Below, piece by piece: positions 35,399 through 44,412 of a stretch of DNA of 64,000 bases (positions are counted from its first letter, which is position 1; every line of letters begins with the position of its first letter). The DNA comes from Nesterenkonia sp. E16_10 (GTDB lineage: Bacteria; Actinomycetota; Actinomycetes; Actinomycetales; Micrococcaceae). The notes beneath the pieces are model-generated. The model worked only from the letters and a program-made list of their open reading frames with translations. It did no database searches and was not told where the DNA came from. The stretch covers positions 1 through 64,000 of the forward strand of contig NZ_JADPSA010000038.1 of NCBI RefSeq assembly GCF_017347085.1, read 5' to 3'. The translations under genes and the position numbers were made by a program.

Positions 35399-36676
35399 AT
35401 GAGCACATCGGATATCAACAACGCCCCACTGGCCGAGGTCGATCCAGAGATCGCTCAGGCGATCTCGGACGAGCTTGGACGCCAGCGCGACACCCTCGAG
35501 ATGATCGCCAGCGAGAACTTCGTCCCGCGCGCCGTCCTCGAGGCCCAGGGATCGGTGCTGACCAACAAGTATGCCGAGGGATACCCGGGGCGGCGCTACT
35601 ACGGCGGCTGCGAATTCGTCGACGTCGCGGAGAACCTCGCCATCGAGCGCGCCAAGGCGCTCTTCGGCGCCGATCACGCCAATGTCCAGCCGCATGCCGG
35701 CGCGCAGGCCAACGTCGCGGTGATGACCGCCTTCCTGAAGCCCGGGGACAAGCTGATGGGGCTCTCGCTGGCCCACGGCGGGCACCTCACTCACGGCATG
35801 AAGCTGAACTTCTCCGGCAAGTTCTATGAGATCGCCGCCTATGAGGTCGACACCGAGACCGGCATCATCGACATGGACAAGGTCCGCGAGCAGGCCATCG
35901 CCGAACAGCCCGACATGATCGTCGCCGGCTGGTCCGCCTACCCGCGCCAGCTCGACTTCGCCCGGTTCCGCGAGATCGCCGACGAGGTCGGCGCGATCCT
36001 CTGGGTGGATATGGCCCACTTCGCCGGCCTGGTGGCCGCCGGGCTGCACCCGAACCCGGTGCCCTACGCCGACGTCGTGACCACCACGGTGCACAAGACC
36101 CTCGCCGGACCGCGCTCGGGCATCATCCTGACCAAGGAAGAGCACAAGAAGAAGATCAACTCCGCGGTCTTCCCCGGCCAGCAGGGCGGCCCGCTGATGC
36201 ACGCGATCGCGGCCAAGGCCATCGCGTTCAAGATCGCCGGCTCCGAGGAGTTCGCCGAACGCCAGAAGCGCACCATCGAAGGCGCCCAGATCCTGGCCAA
36301 GCGGCTGATCGCACCAGATGTGACCGAACACGGCGTCTCGGTGCTCACCGGCGGCACCGATGTGCACATGGTCCTGGTGGACCTGCGCGGCTCCGAGCTC
36401 GACGGCAAACAGGCCGAGGACCGGCTCCACGAGGTCGGCATCACGGTCAACCGCAACGCCGTGCCCAATGACCCGCGTCCCCCGATGACCACCTCAGGAC
36501 TGCGCATCGGCACCCCGGCCCTGGCCACCCGCGGATTCGCCGCCAAGGAGTTCAGCGAGGTGGCCGACATCATCGCCGAGGCGCTGAAGCCCGACTCAGA
36601 CCTGCACGGGCTGAAGTCCCGGGTCGCCGCGCTGACCAAGGACTTCCCGCTGTATGAAGGCCTCGAGGACTGGTGA
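35399..36676 (+). CDS. glyA: Serine hydroxymethyltransferase
   Basis: A 425-residue PLP enzyme converting serine and tetrahydrofolate to glycine and methylene-THF. Signatures: ERQRD-type start ([21 protein letters not shown]), [12 protein letters not shown], and the Schiff-base Lys233 in [16 protein letters not shown]. Start ATG 35399 follows AAGGAGAG at a slightly long spacing. Its stop overlaps the GTG of folD, so the two one-carbon enzymes are translationally coupled. Confidence 0.97.
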   Translation: MSTSDINNAPLAEVDPEIAQAISDELGRQRDTLEMIASENFVPRAVLEAQGSVLTNKYAEGYPGRRYYGGCEFVDVAENLAIERAKALFGADHANVQPHAGAQANVAVMTAFLKPGDKLMGLSLAHGGHLTHGMKLNFSGKFYEIAAYEVDTETGIIDMDKVREQAIAEQPDMIVAGWSAYPRQLDFARFREIADEVGAILWVDMAHFAGLVAAGLHPNPVPYADVVTTTVHKTLAGPRSGIILTKEEHKKKINSAVFPGQQGGPLMHAIAAKAIAFKIAGSEEFAERQKRTIEGAQILAKRLIAPDVTEHGVSVLTGGTDVHMVLVDLRGSELDGKQAEDRLHEVGITVNRNAVPNDPRPPMTTSGLRIGTPALATRGFAAKEFSEVADIIAEALKPDSDLHGLKSRVAALTKDFPLYEGLEDW

Positions 36677-37614
36677 ATCCGGCGATGACCGAGACCTCTC
36701 AGCAAGACGCCCAGCAGGCCCAGACTGCTGTGCAGGCGCAGATCCTCGACGGCAGGGCCACCGCCAAGGCGCTGAAGGCCGACCTGGCCGAACGCGTCGC
36801 GAAGCTGAAGGCCCGCGGGGTCACCCCGGGCCTGGGCACGGTGCTGGTCGGCGCCGATCCGGGCAGCCAGTCCTATGTGGCGGGCAAGCACCGCGACTGC
36901 GCCGAGGTCGGCATCAACTCCATCCAGGTGGAGCTCGGCGCCGACACCACCCAGGATGAGCTGCTCGCGGAGCTGGAGCGGCTCAACAACGACCCGGCCT
37001 GCACCGGCTACATCGTGCAGCTGCCGCTGCCCAAGCAGCTGAACACCCAACAGGTGCTCGAAGCGATCTCTCCCGAGAAGGACGCCGACGGGCTGCATCC
37101 GATGAACCTCGGCCGGCTGGTGGCCAACGTCAACGAGGAGATCAGCACTCCGCTGCCGTGCACGCCCAAGGGCTGCGTGGACCTTCTGGACCACTACGGC
37201 CTGGACCTGCGCGGCAAGCACGTCGTCGTCGTCGGACGCGGGGTCACCATCGGCCGCCCGATCGGGCTGCTGCTGACCCGGCGCGACGTCAACGCCACCG
37301 TGACCCTCTGCCACACCGGCACCAAGGATCTCCCGGCGCACCTGCGTAGCGCCGACGTCGTGGTCGCCGCCGCAGGGGTCAAGCACATGATCGACCCGGC
37401 AGACCTGAAGCCGGGCGTGATCGCGCTGGACGTGGGGGTCACCCGCGAGGTGAACCCGGAGACCGGCAAGGCCAAGATCTACGGCGACCTCGCTCCGGGC
37501 ATCGAGTCGGTGGCCTCCTGGTATTCACCCAACCCCGGCGGGGTCGGACCGATGACCCGCGCCGAGCTGCTGGCCAACGTGGTGCTCACCGCGGAGCGGC
37601 AGCTCACGCAGTAG
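36673..37614 (+). CDS. folD: Methylenetetrahydrofolate dehydrogenase / cyclohydrolase
   Basis: A 313-residue bifunctional enzyme taking methylene-THF to formyl-THF. Motifs: [25 protein letters not shown] with catalytic Lys, [33 protein letters not shown] and [17 protein letters not shown] for NADP binding. The first 20 residues are an extra Gln-rich extension. GTG 36673 overlaps the glyA stop; ATG 36685 is the alternative. Together with glyA it feeds formyl-THF to PurH. Confidence 0.95.
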   Translation: MNPAMTETSQQDAQQAQTAVQAQILDGRATAKALKADLAERVAKLKARGVTPGLGTVLVGADPGSQSYVAGKHRDCAEVGINSIQVELGADTTQDELLAELERLNNDPACTGYIVQLPLPKQLNTQQVLEAISPEKDADGLHPMNLGRLVANVNEEISTPLPCTPKGCVDLLDHYGLDLRGKHVVVVGRGVTIGRPIGLLLTRRDVNATVTLCHTGTKDLPAHLRSADVVVAAAGVKHMIDPADLKPGVIALDVGVTREVNPETGKAKIYGDLAPGIESVASWYSPNPGGVGPMTRAELLANVVLTAERQLTQ

Positions 37615-37624
37615 CGGCGCACGG

Positions 37625-37674
37625 AGCACCCCTGGATGGTCGAGGAATACCCTCACCGCCAGGGGTGTTCTTTC
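37625..37674 (+). terminator. Terminator after folD
   Basis: GCACCCCTGG and CCAGGGGTGT pair around a 20-odd-base loop, followed by TCTTTC. It separates the glyA-folD operon from the oxidoreductase gene. Confidence 0.55.
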
Positions 37675-37678
37675 AAAT

Positions 37679-38701
37679 GTGAAAAACCTTGGATTCCTCT
37701 CCTTCGGACATTGGACGCCCTCACCGCATTCGCAGACCCGCTCTGCCTCTGAGGTGCTGCTGCAGTCCATCGACCTCGCCGTGGCGGCCGAGGAGCTCGG
37801 TGTCGACGGCGCCTACTACCGGGTGCACCACTTCGCCCGGCAGCTCGCCTCGCCGTTCCCGCTGCTCGCCGCCGTCGGCGCCAAGACCTCGCGGATCGAG
37901 ATCGGCACCGGCGTGATCGACATGCGCTACGAGAACCCGCTCTACTTCGCCGAGGACGCCGGCGCCGCGGACCTCATCGCCGAGGGCAGGCTGCAGCTCG
38001 GCATCTCCCGCGGCTCACCAGAACAGGCCGTGGAAGGCTGGCGGCACTTCGGCTACCAGCCCGCCGAGGGGGAGTCCGACGCTGACATGGGACGCCGGCA
38101 CACCGAGGTGGCGCTGCAGGTGCTCTCCGGGCAGGGCTTCGCCGAGCCGAGCCCGCGCCCGATGTTCCCCAACCCGCCGGGGCTGCTGCGCCTGGAGCCG
38201 CACTCCGAGAGTCTGCGTCAGCGGATCTGGTGGGGCGCCGGATCCGACGCCACCGCGCGCTGGGCGGCCTCGCGCGGGATGAACCTGATGAGCTCCACAC
38301 TGAAGGATGACGAGACCGGCGAGCCGTTCCACATCCAGCAGGCCAAGCAGATCCAGGCCTTCCGCGAGGAGTGGACCAAGCATGATCACGGCTTCGAGCC
38401 ACGAGTCTCGGTCTCGCGCTCGATCCTGCCCATCGTCTCGGACCAGGACCGGGCCTACTTCCTGGGCCAGCGCGACTCCAAGGACCAGATCGGCATGATC
38501 GACGAGAAGACCCGGGCGATCTTCGGCCGCAGCTTCACCGCCGAGCCCGATGTGCTGGTCGAGGAGCTGGCCAAGGACGAGGCCGTGCAGGCCGCAGACA
38601 CGGTGCTGGTCACCGTGCCCAACCAGCTGGGGGTGGACTACAACGCCCACATCCTCGAATCCCTGGTCGAGCACGTGGCCAAGCCCCTGGGCTGGAAATA
38701 G
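37679..38701 (+). CDS. LLM-class flavin-dependent oxidoreductase
   Basis: A 340-residue luciferase-like monooxygenase starting at GTG 37679. Signatures: NLGFLSFGHWTPS, ELGVDGAYYRVHHFARQLASPFPLLAAVGAKTSRIEIGTGVIDMRYENP, GRLQLGISRGSPEQ and IWWGAGSDATARWAASRGMN. It probably uses reduced FMN. No partner gene is adjacent: the upstream operon ends in a terminator and the downstream gene is convergent. Substrate unknown. No clear ribosome site precedes the start. Confidence 0.85.
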   Translation: MKNLGFLSFGHWTPSPHSQTRSASEVLLQSIDLAVAAEELGVDGAYYRVHHFARQLASPFPLLAAVGAKTSRIEIGTGVIDMRYENPLYFAEDAGAADLIAEGRLQLGISRGSPEQAVEGWRHFGYQPAEGESDADMGRRHTEVALQVLSGQGFAEPSPRPMFPNPPGLLRLEPHSESLRQRIWWGAGSDATARWAASRGMNLMSSTLKDDETGEPFHIQQAKQIQAFREEWTKHDHGFEPRVSVSRSILPIVSDQDRAYFLGQRDSKDQIGMIDEKTRAIFGRSFTAEPDVLVEELAKDEAVQAADTVLVTVPNQLGVDYNAHILESLVEHVAKPLGWK

Positions 38702-38714
38702 CCCACCCCCCTTT

Positions 38715-38788
38715 CGTTGAGGGGCGGATTCTCCGAGTATTTTGGGCCTTCTCGCCCATGAAATACCCGCAGAAACCGCCCCTCAACG
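38715..38788. repeat. Large palindromic repeat, copy 1
   Basis: A 74-base near-perfect palindrome with outer arms CGTTGAGGGGCGG and CCGCCCCTCAACG and an inner stem closing on GGGC/GCCC. It lies between convergent genes and can act as a bidirectional terminator. Bases 38717-38737 are identical to 52894-52914 in copy 2, so it is a dispersed REP-like family. Confidence 0.8.
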
Positions 38789-38815
38789 TGGGGGCTGTTG
38801 GCTGGGGGAGGGGGA

Positions 38816-39856
38816 TCAGGGGAAGTCGAGGGTCAGCGAGGGCCGTGAGTTCGCTGGCGGACGTGTGGCACCCGCCTGAGCATGGTCTGTCTGGGCTGAA
38901 CCGGCGCAGGAGGCCACTCGGGAGACGCAGACGCAGAGCTTGGTATCGGCACTCTTCTCGGCCTCGTTGAAGAAGACGTCCCGGTGATCGATGACCCCGT
39001 TCAGCTGCTCGGCCTTGACCACGCAGAGCCCGCATTCGCCCTTGCGGCAGTCATACATCGGCTCCACGCCGACGCGCTCCAGCGCCTCCAGGATGGACTC
39101 GTCCGGGGAGACCACGGTGTGGCGCTCGGAGCCGCGGATGTGCAGCTCGAACTCCTCGGGATCGAACCAGCCGCTGTTGCCGAAGGTCTCATAGCGCAGG
39201 TTCGGCAGCGGCAGCTCGCGGTCGATCCAGGCCCGGCGCACCGCGTCCATCAGCCGGATGGGCCCGCACATGTAGAACTCGGTGGAGGCGTCCACCTGCC
39301 CGAGCAGCTCCTGGACGTCGAGCACGTCGCCCTCGTCATCCACCGAGAGTCGCAGCCGGGGGCCGTGCTCCTCGCGCAGCTCATCCAGGAAGGCCATGGC
39401 CGGGCGGGAGCGTCCGACGAAGATCAGCTGATAGTCCGCGCCGAGCCGCTTGAGCACCCGGGCCATCGAGTGGATCGCCGTGATGCCCACCCCTCCGGCG
39501 AGCAGCACGTAACGCGGCGCGCCCACGCGCAGCGGGAAGTTCTGCACCGGGGAGGTGACCTCCAGGGAATCTCCGGGTTCAAGAGCATGCATGAACCGGG
39601 AACCGCCGCGCGAGGTGGGGGAGCGGCGCACCCCGATCTTCACCCAGCTGCCGTCGGCTGCGCCTTCGACCACCGAGTAGGAGCGGACCGACTCAGAGTC
39701 GCGGCGACCCGGGGCGGTGCGCACGTCGATGTGCGCGCCGGGCTCGGTGAACAGCGGCCGTTCCCCGGCCAGGACGATCTCAGCGATCTCCGCGGCGGCG
39801 GCGCGGCGCGAGGTCACCTCGGCGCGCTGCCAGTGCAGCTGGGTTCCCTGTGACAC
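38816..39856 (-). CDS. vanB: Vanillate O-demethylase reductase component (VanB-like)
   Basis: A 346-residue PDR/VanB-type reductase passing electrons from NAD(P)H to the Rieske oxygenase. Domains in order: FMN/FAD domain (VRSYSVVEG; GGSRFMHALEPGDSLEV), nucleotide domain (YVLLAGGVGITAIHSM; EFYMCGPIRLM) and a C-terminal 2Fe-2S ferredoxin (CRKGECGLC and CVC). After the last iron ligand there is an unusual Ala/Pro-rich insertion before a family-like LTLDFP end. It starts 6 bases after vanA and is its partner. Confidence 0.87.
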   Translation of the reverse strand: MSQGTQLHWQRAEVTSRRAAAAEIAEIVLAGERPLFTEPGAHIDVRTAPGRRDSESVRSYSVVEGAADGSWVKIGVRRSPTSRGGSRFMHALEPGDSLEVTSPVQNFPLRVGAPRYVLLAGGVGITAIHSMARVLKRLGADYQLIFVGRSRPAMAFLDELREEHGPRLRLSVDDEGDVLDVQELLGQVDASTEFYMCGPIRLMDAVRRAWIDRELPLPNLRYETFGNSGWFDPEEFELHIRGSERHTVVSPDESILEALERVGVEPMYDCRKGECGLCVVKAEQLNGVIDHRDVFFNEAEKSADTKLCVCVSRVASCAGSAQTDHAQAGATRPPANSRPSLTLDFP

Positions 39857-39862
39857 GCGGGA

Positions 39863-40981
39863 TCAGCCCTTGGCGTCGGTGAGGTCGGCGTCGGAGGCCA
39901 TCATCGTGCGCTCGGCCTCCACGGCGCGCTGGATCAGCCGGCGCACCCACATGCCGCCGGCGTCGATGTTGAGGTTGTAGAACTCGTGGTCCGGGTTGTC
40001 CACGATGGCCTGCTGCTGCGCGGTGAGCATCTCCTCGTCCTCCGCGAAGACCCCGTGCACGCCGTCGCGCAGCTCGGTGGTGATCCGCTGGCTCTCCAGC
40101 CGGTAGTTGCGCATGAAGGCCCAGTAGTACATGGCATTGGCCTGATCCACCGGAGAGATCGTGTTCATCACGTACCCGTTGACGCCCTGGCTGCGATCCC
40201 CGGTGAGTCCACCGGTGCCCGCCTTGGCCACGCCCACATCGATGCAGATGGTCGAGGGCATCTGGAACTCGATGATCTGCCAGCGGTCCACCTTGCCCTC
40301 GAAGTCCGGGAACTTGTCCCGCATGTTCTTCAGCCAGAACGGCGGGGCGTCGATGTTCTCCATGAATCGGGAGACGGTCACCGTGCTGTCATCGTGGGTG
40401 ACCTCGATGTCGGACTCGCTGAGCTCCTTCTGCCCGATCGAGGAGGAATGCAGGAACTCCTCATGGGTGAGATCCATCAGGTTGTCCAGCACCAGCTGGT
40501 AGTTCGCACGCACCTCGATGGTCTTGCCATCGCCGGCCCACTCGTCGGAGCCCATCTGGTGCATGTCCGGGATCAGCGCCGCGTCGGCGAGCATCGGATC
40601 TCCCGGCCAGACCCAGATGAAGCGGTGCCGCTCCACCACCGGGAAGGAGTTCACCATCGCCGAGGGGTTGATGGTCTTCTGCGCGGGCATGAAGGTGCAG
40701 CGACCGGCTGAGTTGTACTGCAGGCCGTGATACGGGCACTGGACCCCGTCCGGACCCACCAGGGACCCCATGGACAGCGGAGCGAGCCGGTGCCAGCAGG
40801 CGTCGGTCAACGCGACCGGGCGGCCCTCTTCGGTCCGGTACAGCGCCATCGGGCGGTCCGCGATCTTCCGGGAGAGGATCCTCTTGCGATTGACCTCGTG
40901 ATCCCATCCGGCCACGTACCAGGCGTTGAGCGGGTAGGCCATGTTCTTCGCGGTGGCGCCGCTTGGGCTGAGATCGGTCAT
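39863..40981 (-). CDS. vanA: Vanillate O-demethylase oxygenase (Rieske, VanA-like)
   Basis: A 372-residue Rieske non-haem iron oxygenase. ATG 40981 follows AGGAGGCGGAC. The Rieske cluster ligands are Cys62-x-His64 and Cys82-x2-His85 (CWHR, CPYHG). The mononuclear iron site is in DNLMDLTHEEFLHSS. The protein belongs to the VanA-type demethylases, which turn vanillate into protocatechuate and formaldehyde. Gene order vanA-vanB divergent from a PadR regulator matches the Corynebacterium glutamicum van locus. A related methoxy-aromatic substrate cannot be excluded. Confidence 0.87.
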   Translation of the reverse strand: MTDLSPSGATAKNMAYPLNAWYVAGWDHEVNRKRILSRKIADRPMALYRTEEGRPVALTDACWHRLAPLSMGSLVGPDGVQCPYHGLQYNSAGRCTFMPAQKTINPSAMVNSFPVVERHRFIWVWPGDPMLADAALIPDMHQMGSDEWAGDGKTIEVRANYQLVLDNLMDLTHEEFLHSSSIGQKELSESDIEVTHDDSTVTVSRFMENIDAPPFWLKNMRDKFPDFEGKVDRWQIIEFQMPSTICIDVGVAKAGTGGLTGDRSQGVNGYVMNTISPVDQANAMYYWAFMRNYRLESQRITTELRDGVHGVFAEDEEMLTAQQQAIVDNPDHEFYNLNIDAGGMWVRRLIQRAVEAERTMMASDADLTDAKG

Positions 40982-41042
40982 GTCCGCCTCCTGGGACTCA
41001 AGGACGCCGCGGAACCGATCGCGGTCCACTCAGCAACGCCAC

Positions 41043-41060
41043 TAGCTATCTACATAGTTA
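41043..41060. promoter_or_regulatory. Candidate PadR/VanR operator
   Basis: TAGCTAT, four bases (ctac), then ATAGTTA: an inverted repeat with one mismatch between arms, in the divergent vanA/vanR gap. A related partial element (ATAGCT-ctgg-ATATAGT) lies at 41081-41097. PadR proteins bind such AT-rich dyads and release on binding phenolic acids. Confidence 0.55.
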
Positions 41061-41138
41061 TTTGTGTTCTGGGTCACAGAATAGCTCTGGATATAGTGGA
41101 GGGCAAGCACCCGCCCCTTCTCGAGAGGTCCCGACACC

Positions 41139-41747
41139 GTGAGTCTGCGCTACGCCATTCTGGCGATCCTCACCGCGGCTCCGCTGACCGGATATGAGAC
41201 CGCGAAGCGCTTCGAGGGTTCGGTCGGGCACGTCTGGCACGCCCCGGACTCCCAGATCTACCCCGAGCTGCGCCGGATGGAGGCCGAGGCCCTGGTCGAG
41301 GGCAGGGAGGAGCGCTGGGGCCCCAAGGGGACCAAGACGCGCTACTACATCACGGAGTCCGGGGAGGCGGCGTTCCGCAGCTGGATGGCGACCCCGCTGA
41401 AGTACGCTCCCTGGCGCGACGTGGCCCATATGCAGGCGGCATACTTCGAATGGGCAGAGCCCGCGAGCGTGCGCATGCACTTGGAACAGCACGCGGCGCA
41501 CTACACCGAGCAGATCGAGCAGTGGAGCAGCCAGATCGAAGCGATCCGATCCCATGAACACCCGATGATCGCCGCCCGGCTCGAGCGCTATCCGGCTGAG
41601 CAGCACGAGCGCATCGTCGCGTTCAAAGCCTTCGCCTATGAGGGCCTGATCCGAACCGCCCAGGCCGAGGTGGACTGGGCGCACAGCGGCCTGGAGCTGC
41701 TGGAACAGCTCGACGGCGACGTGCCGGTCGCCGAGGCTGAAAACTAG
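41139..41747 (+). CDS. vanR: PadR-family repressor (VanR-like)
   Basis: A 202-residue PadR regulator starting at GTG 41139. The N-terminal winged helix (LRYAILAILTAAPLTGYETAKRF, SQIYPELRRMEAEALVEGR, TRYYITESGEAAFRSWMA) is followed by a helical dimerisation domain (EQHAAHYTEQIEQWSSQIEAI). It is divergent from vanAB, which it should repress until vanillate or a related acid binds. In C. glutamicum VanR is also a PadR protein. Its 3' end overlaps the convergent CoA-ligase gene by 4 bases. Confidence 0.82.
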   Translation: MSLRYAILAILTAAPLTGYETAKRFEGSVGHVWHAPDSQIYPELRRMEAEALVEGREERWGPKGTKTRYYITESGEAAFRSWMATPLKYAPWRDVAHMQAAYFEWAEPASVRMHLEQHAAHYTEQIEQWSSQIEAIRSHEHPMIAARLERYPAEQHERIVAFKAFAYEGLIRTAQAEVDWAHSGLELLEQLDGDVPVAEAEN

Positions 41748-43300
41748 GCGTACTGCCGGCGCAGGTCCGGCTTGCGGATCTTGCCCGAGGCGGTGCGCGG
41801 CATGGACTCCACGAAGACCACCGACTTCGGGATCTTATAGCGGGCCAGCTTCCCGTCCAGATGATGCAGCACCTGTTCCTCGGTGAGCTCGTGACCCTCG
41901 CGCACCACGATCACCGCCCGTGGGACCTCGCCCCAGCGGGCATCTTCGACCCCGATGACGGCCACGGCGGCCACCGCCTCCAGGGCGGCGATCTGCTGCT
42001 CCACCTGGGCGGGGTAGATGTTCTCTCCGCCGGAGATGATCATGTCCTTGAGCCGATCGGAGATGAACAGGAAACCATCCTCGTCGAGGTGGCCCATGTC
42101 CCCGGTCTTGAGCCAGAGGCCGTCTTCCTCCCGCACGAAGGAGGAGGCGGTGGCCTCGGGTCGGTTCCAGTACTCGGCGATCACATTGGGACCCTGCACC
42201 TGGATCTCACCGACCTCGCCCACGGCGCAGGGCTGATCCATCGGGTCCACCACCCGGACATCGGTGTGGAAATGGGCCAGCCCGCCGGAGCCCTGCTTCG
42301 GTCGGGAGTACGCCGGAGGCAGGGTGGTGGCACCCGGGGAGGTCTCGGTCATCCCGTAGCCCATGGTGAACGCGAGCCCGCGACTCTCGTAGGCGTCGAG
42401 CACCCGCAGCGGCACCGCGGAGCCGCCGCAGGTGAGGTTGCGCAGCGAGGTGATGTCGGTGTGCTCCCACTGCGGGTGCTCACAGATCAGCTGGAACGTG
42501 GTGGGTACCCCGGAGATATTGGTGACCCGGTGCTCCTCGATCAGCGCCAGCACCCGGCCCGGTTCGAAGCGCTGCTCCAGGATGATGCTGCCGCCCTTGA
42601 GCAGCACCGGCAGCGCCCCCTGACCCAGCGCCGCCACGTGGAACAGCGGCGCGATCATCAGCGCCACGTCCTTGCTGGAGAGATCGAAGTCGGTGAGCAC
42701 ATTGATCGCGTTCCAGGTCAGGTTCCCGTGGGTGAGCATCGCCCCCTTGGGGTTCCCGGTGGTCCCGGAGGTGTAGAGGATCACCGCGAGGTCTTCCAGG
42801 CCGACGGCGACGTCGGGGCGCTGCTCGTCCCCTGAGGTCAGCACCGCCTCGAACTCCTCCGTGGTCACCGGGAACACTGTGGTCGTCTCGGGTGGACGCG
42901 CTGCCTCGGCCACGGTGAGCACCAGTTCCACGGAGGTGTCCTGGCAGGCCGGTGCGGCCAGCGCCGCCAGCGGGGTCGAGGTGACCAATATCCGGGCGCC
43001 TGAGTCCTGCAGTGCGAACTGCACCTCCGGCGGGGCCAGGCGGGTGTTCAGCGGCACGAAGACCGCACCGAGGCTTCCGGTGGCGAAGAGCGTCTCGAGA
43101 AACGCCGCGGAGTTCTCGCCCAGATAGGCCACTCGGTCCCCGGGCCTGATCCCGCGGTCGGTGAGGGCGTTGGCGAGCTTGTCGATGCGCCGCGCCAGCT
43201 GATCGTAGGTCTGCTCTCCGGCCGCACTGATCAGCGCCGTCGCTCCGCGAGAGCGCACCCTGCGCCGATGGATCCAATCGCCGAGTCCGTGGTTCTTCAT
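41744..43300 (-). CDS. Acyl-CoA synthetase, candidate hydroxycinnamate-CoA ligase
   Basis: A 518-residue ANL-superfamily AMP-forming ligase. Motifs: ILYTSGTTGNPKGAMLTHGN (P-loop), GYGMTETSPGATTLPP, GLWLKTGDMGHLDEDGFLFISDRLKDMIISGGENIYP and C-terminal PRTASGKIRK with catalytic Lys. It activates a carboxylic acid as CoA thioester. As last gene of the side-chain-degrading operon, it should supply the CoA ester (feruloyl- or coumaroyl-CoA), like PhdA or CouL. Its ATG overlaps the substrate-binding gene stop. Substrate is inferred from context. Confidence 0.85.
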   Translation of the reverse strand: MKNHGLGDWIHRRRVRSRGATALISAAGEQTYDQLARRIDKLANALTDRGIRPGDRVAYLGENSAAFLETLFATGSLGAVFVPLNTRLAPPEVQFALQDSGARILVTSTPLAALAAPACQDTSVELVLTVAEAARPPETTTVFPVTTEEFEAVLTSGDEQRPDVAVGLEDLAVILYTSGTTGNPKGAMLTHGNLTWNAINVLTDFDLSSKDVALMIAPLFHVAALGQGALPVLLKGGSIILEQRFEPGRVLALIEEHRVTNISGVPTTFQLICEHPQWEHTDITSLRNLTCGGSAVPLRVLDAYESRGLAFTMGYGMTETSPGATTLPPAYSRPKQGSGGLAHFHTDVRVVDPMDQPCAVGEVGEIQVQGPNVIAEYWNRPEATASSFVREEDGLWLKTGDMGHLDEDGFLFISDRLKDMIISGGENIYPAQVEQQIAALEAVAAVAVIGVEDARWGEVPRAVIVVREGHELTEEQVLHHLDGKLARYKIPKSVVFVESMPRTASGKIRKPDLRRQYA

Positions 43301-44301
43301 CGTGCGCCCTCCCAGACCAGGTCATCGACGTTCGGGACCTCGCCGATAAGCCCGTGGCGTTCCGAGATCTCCGCGACCTCACCGAGGGAATCAAGATTGA
43401 CGTCCTCCGGGAACGCGGGAATGCTGATCTCTTCCAGCATGGACTCGTCGATGCTCGTGTACTCCAGCAGGACATCGCGCACCGCCTCCGGGTTCTCCCC
43501 GGCGTAGACCTGAGACTCCCCCACCGCGGTATGGAAGCTCTCGACCAGCTCGGGGTCCTCGTCGATCAGCTGCTGGGAGGTGAAGTAGGTGGCGACGCCC
43601 AGCTCGTCGACGACGTCGGCGTAGGGAGCGAAGATTCGATCCCAACCCTCGTCGTCGGCCATGCTCGCGAACGGGTCGACGGCGAAGATCGCGTCCACAT
43701 TGTCAGCCTCGAGCTGGGCGAGCATGTCCGGGAAGCCCACTTCGACGAAGTCGACGGCGGCGGGGTCCCCTCCTGCCTCCAGGACGCCCTGGGAGATCAT
43801 CGAGTCGGAGATGTTGTTGAGCGTGTTCACCGCCACCCGCTGGCCCTCGAGGTCCTCCGCGGATTCGATGCCCGAGTCCGGCTTGACCAGCACGGCGCCG
43901 AAGTCGTTCTCGGAATCGCCCGTGGTCTGCGGTCCTGCGGCCACGGTCTGCAGCGGCAGCCCGTTGTCGGCGGCGATGAGCAGGGAGGTCACGTTGGAGA
44001 ACCCGAAGTCCATATCCCCGGAGGAGACCGCGGGGATGATCGCGGCGCCGCCCTGCGCGAGGGTCAGCGTCAGGTCGATGCCGTGCTCTTCAAAAATGCC
44101 TTCCTGCTGACCGAGGTAGATCGGGGCGACATCGACGATCGGGATGACCCCCACCTCCACCTCGGTGAGCTCGCCGTCTGCTGGGGCGGAGTCGTCCTCG
44201 GCCGGTTCCCCGTCGGCGTCGCCGGAGGGGGAGCCGCTGCCGCAGGCGGAAAGGGCAAGGACGGCGCAGAGAGCGAAGGCCCCGCGAGAGAGATGTTTCA
44301 T
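43297..44301 (-). CDS. ABC importer substrate-binding lipoprotein 2 (TauA/SsuA/NMT1-like)
   Basis: A 334-residue lipoprotein starting at ATG 44301, with lipobox LALSAC. The mature part is a type-II periplasmic binding fold (VGVIPIVDVAPIYLGQQEGIFEEHGIDLTLTLAQGGAAIIPAVSSGDMDFGFSN in order). It parallels the upstream gene in length and motifs, so the pair is a tandem duplication. It would deliver an acid to the permeases at 50919 and 51689. Placement inside the degradation operon argues for an aromatic acid ligand rather than a sulfonate. Confidence 0.85.
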   Translation of the reverse strand: MKHLSRGAFALCAVLALSACGSGSPSGDADGEPAEDDSAPADGELTEVEVGVIPIVDVAPIYLGQQEGIFEEHGIDLTLTLAQGGAAIIPAVSSGDMDFGFSNVTSLLIAADNGLPLQTVAAGPQTTGDSENDFGAVLVKPDSGIESAEDLEGQRVAVNTLNNISDSMISQGVLEAGGDPAAVDFVEVGFPDMLAQLEADNVDAIFAVDPFASMADDEGWDRIFAPYADVVDELGVATYFTSQQLIDEDPELVESFHTAVGESQVYAGENPEAVRDVLLEYTSIDESMLEEISIPAFPEDVNLDSLGEVAEISERHGLIGEVPNVDDLVWEGAR

Positions 44302-44365
44302 GACGGTTCTCCGATGTGAGCAGTGGTGCGGTGTGAGAAGTGGTGGGATGAGAGCAGGTGGTGCT

Positions 44366-44400
44366 GGGTGGGTGGTGAGAGAGTTTCCCACCACCCACCC
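44366..44400 (-). other. Intercistronic stem-loop between the two binding-protein genes
   Basis: GGGTGGGTGGTG (44366-44377) is exactly complementary to CACCACCCACCC (44389-44400) with an 11-base loop. No T-run follows on the minus strand, so it is more likely an mRNA-stabilising or partial-attenuation element, raising expression of the first binding protein over downstream genes. Confidence 0.55.
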
Positions 44401-44412
44401 GGCAGGCGGCGT

